The translations under genes and the position numbers were made by a program. Below are positions 5,001 through 6,558 of a DNA stretch of 6,558 bases, in pieces (the stretch's first letter is position 1; every line of letters starts with the position of its first letter). The notes beneath the pieces are model-generated. The model did not search any database, was not told where the DNA came from, and saw only the letters and a program-made list of their open reading frames with translations. The stretch is from an uncultured Eubacteriales bacterium (GTDB taxonomy: Bacteria; Bacillota; Clostridia; Oscillospirales; Acutalibacteraceae), in NCBI GenBank assembly GCA_900319255.1, contig ONNU01000138.1, positions 1 through 6,558 on the forward strand. The letters are read 5' to 3'.

Positions 5001-6341
5001 TTATTCTTCTTTGAAATGCTTTCTGATATTTGAGATATCCTCCGTGCTGCCGCCTCCGTCATCATCGGGCGCCCTGAATTCTCCCTTGTCCACAAGTCTC
5101 AGAAATGCATCCACAACATCTGAAGTAAGCTGCGTTCCTGATACATCCTTTATTATTCCTACCGCCTTTTCAAAATTCATTCTTTTTCTGTAGGGACGGT
5201 TGGAATACATTGCGTCAAAGGTATCTGCAACAGCAATTATCTGCGCAACTCTCGGTATCTCACCCTGCTTCAGTCCATTCGGGTAGCCCTTTCCGTCAGG
5301 TCTTTCGTGATGCGAGCCTGCGCCGATGGAAAGCTCCGGCATAAGACTGATGTTTTTAAGAGTGTCATATCCCCGGGCAGCGTGGGATTTTATAGTCGTA
5401 AATTCCTCATCGGTAAGCTTTCCGGGCTTATTCAGAACCTCATCCGGTATGCCTATCTTTCCTATATCATGCATCAGCGCAATGTTATAGTACATATCAA
5501 CAGTCTCTTCGTCACAGCCCAGTTCAGTTGCAAGCATAGCTGTATATTTTGCAACACGCTGGGAATGACCCTGCGTATAGGAATCCTTGAGGTCGATGAC
5601 CTTTGCAAAGGATTCGATAACTTCTGTGAGAAGCTGCTTATCACGCTGTTTCTGTTCCTGCAGAGCCGCTGTTTCGCTTGCCACACGGTAATCCCTGAAC
5701 ATCAGCGCAAAGATCAGCATATACACTATCAGAAATACTGCGGTGAATGCAATAATATAATTCATAAAGCTGTTGATATACTCATTAATTTCATGCATGG
5801 AAACATCCGAACCCGCATAGGCAACGCATTTCCCGTCTGAATCATATATAGGCTCGTAATGAGTGAGCAGCCATCCGTAGGAATCATTGCTTTCTATATC
5901 ATCTATTTTTTCTCCGGCAAGAAGCTTCTCCTTATAGGGCAGGAAGGAGCCGTCAAATTCAATGAGCTGTCCCAGATTATCCAAAGGCTCAGCATTATCA
6001 TTAAAGTCAAAAACAACATGACAGCCGTCATCCCGTATCTGATAGACATAAAGATATGTAAGGTTGGGCGTGGTGGACAGAACCTTCTGGAGATTTATTT
6101 CTGTCATCTCATATTCCTCGTCCTCGCCTTCCTCCAGCCAGGTATTTATCTTATCAGCATTTATCAGCTCGGAAGCCAATGCAGATGAACCGGCAGCCGC
6201 TTTTTCCCGGCTTTCCCTTGATCTTATGGTAAATAACCGAATACTGACAAACGAAATCGCAGCTGCAAGAACAATACTCAATACCAGAAGCATTATCATA
6301 AGGCTTCTTAATCGTGCCTTCCGGCTTTTCGCTTTTTTCAT
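5001..6341 (-). CDS. Membrane HD-GYP c-di-GMP phosphodiesterase with an extracytoplasmic Cache-like sensor domain
   Basis: 446 residues; start set by AGGAGGG (6357-6351) nine bases before the ATG. Layout: a basic N-terminus (KKAKSRKARLR), TM1 at ~14-36, an extracytoplasmic domain ~40-190, TM2 ~193-215, a short coiled linker ~220-240, then HD-GYP ~240-425. The outer domain ends in 'PIYDSDGKCVAYAGSDVSM', typical of Cache-type ligand sensors. HD-GYP hallmarks are intact: H259 in GHSQRV, HD 291-292 in 'HDIGKIGIPDEVLNKPGKL', H320, HH 344-345 with 'ERPDGKGYP' (GYP 352-354), and D373 in VADTFDAM. Known members hydrolyse c-di-GMP to pGpG or GMP; here an outside ligand probably tunes activity. Position 255 is Tyr where trinuclear-iron members carry Glu, suggesting a two-metal site (inference). 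The acidic/glycine stretch DDDGGG (427-432) lies near the end. The gene stands alone and converges on the GH13 gene. Confidence 0.93.
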   Translation of the reverse strand: MKKAKSRKARLRSLMIMLLVLSIVLAAAISFVSIRLFTIRSRESREKAAAGSSALASELINADKINTWLEEGEDEEYEMTEINLQKVLSTTPNLTYLYVYQIRDDGCHVVFDFNDNAEPLDNLGQLIEFDGSFLPYKEKLLAGEKIDDIESNDSYGWLLTHYEPIYDSDGKCVAYAGSDVSMHEINEYINSFMNYIIAFTAVFLIVYMLIFALMFRDYRVASETAALQEQKQRDKQLLTEVIESFAKVIDLKDSYTQGHSQRVAKYTAMLATELGCDEETVDMYYNIALMHDIGKIGIPDEVLNKPGKLTDEEFTTIKSHAARGYDTLKNISLMPELSIGAGSHHERPDGKGYPNGLKQGEIPRVAQIIAVADTFDAMYSNRPYRKRMNFEKAVGIIKDVSGTQLTSDVVDAFLRLVDKGEFRAPDDDGGGSTEDISNIRKHFKEE

Positions 6342-6379
6342 ATTGTGATGCCCTCCTGCTTTTCAAATTATACACCTCT

Positions 6380-6408
6380 ATTTTAACACTTTCTCCAGCG
6401 CTGTTCAA
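6380..6408 (-). promoter_or_regulatory. Promoter of the HD-GYP gene
   Basis: On the minus strand TTGAAC (6408-6403) and TAAAAT (6385-6380) are 17 bases apart. A second -10-like TATAAT lies closer to the gene at 6372-6367, but its -35 would be the poor GAGAAA. The first pair is the better promoter and gives a leader of about 30 bases. Confidence 0.55.
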
Positions 6409-6557
6409 TGCTGAAATTTAAAAGTTTGATAGTAGTTATAGATAATAGTTTGTGGATGATAGAACCGGAGCATCACATTTCCATATTTTTTCAAAGGGAC
6501 GCTGTCTGTAAAATATTCCCATACCTCGCCAAAAAATAACACAGAGATCATCCCCAA
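6405..6557 (-). other. Unresolved open frame at the window edge
   Basis: On the minus strand a 50-codon frame enters from beyond the window and ends in TGA at 6407-6405, reading for example 'FGEVWEYFTDSVPLKKYG'. It could be the end of a gene upstream of the HD-GYP gene. Against this, a second minus frame is also open for about 39 codons, the last ~20 codons fall in an AT-rich heptamer-like stretch, and the stop overlaps the HD-GYP -35 box. I do not recognise the peptide. Confidence 0.2.
6421..6466 (-). repeat. Degenerate relative of the heptamer repeat
   Basis: The reverse complement contains CCACAAACTA, TTATCTATAACTAC and TATCAAAC, close in wording and 7-base phase to the array at 1815-1863. 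Here too it sits a short distance upstream of a promoter. The match is loose. Confidence 0.35.
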
Positions 6558-6558
6558 C

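Noticed and set aside
5307..5840. 177-codon plus-strand frame opposite the HD-GYP gene
   Set aside because: It is antisense to a gene with intact catalytic motifs and has no ribosome site; it is a composition shadow.

Overview
The window reads as chromosomal DNA of a gut or rumen Clostridia species, most likely Ruminococcus or a close relative. This is an inference from three things: a secreted BspA-type leucine-rich-repeat protein with tandem beta-sandwich domains, an intracellular GH13 maltodextrin enzyme, and a membrane HD-GYP phosphodiesterase. Genes have strong AGGAGG-type ribosome sites and moderate GC, while the spacers are AT-rich. No rRNA, tRNA, CRISPR array, phage gene or transposase gene is visible.

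Layout: (1) 1-1526 (+) is the 3' part of a BspA-like LRR surface protein, closed by a clear terminator at 1533-1571. (2) 1572-2052 is a spacer holding a repeat element (about 1615-1761), a heptamer tandem repeat (1815-1863) and a near-consensus promoter (1916-1944) with a ~100-nt leader containing two hairpins. (3) 2053-4074 (+) is a cytosolic GH13 neopullulanase/cyclomaltodextrinase-type enzyme with an odd Ala/Glu-rich tail. (4) 4075-5000 is a 926-base convergent spacer. It holds a terminator, an apparent collapsed gene (promoter, a short C-terminal coding remnant and a GC hairpin), and a ~380-base imperfect foldback element with AACCTGG-type inverted ends. (5) 5001-6341 (-) is a membrane HD-GYP c-di-GMP phosphodiesterase with an extracytoplasmic Cache-like sensor. 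(6) 6342-6558 holds its promoter region and an unresolved open frame.

The three complete or partial genes do not form an operon. The LRR and GH13 genes are co-directional but separated by a terminator, 526 bases and a new promoter. The HD-GYP gene converges on the GH13 gene. Plausible roles are surface adhesion or interaction, alpha-glucan oligosaccharide breakdown in the cytosol, and turnover of c-di-GMP in response to an external signal.

The least ordinary content is non-coding. A ~40-nt repeat motif beginning GCARARAT occurs five times in 3.3 kb. Two copies abut the stop codons of the GH13 and HD-GYP genes, two sit inside the foldback element, and one lies in the related element upstream of the GH13 gene. 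All assignments come from reading the sequence; no database comparison was possible.
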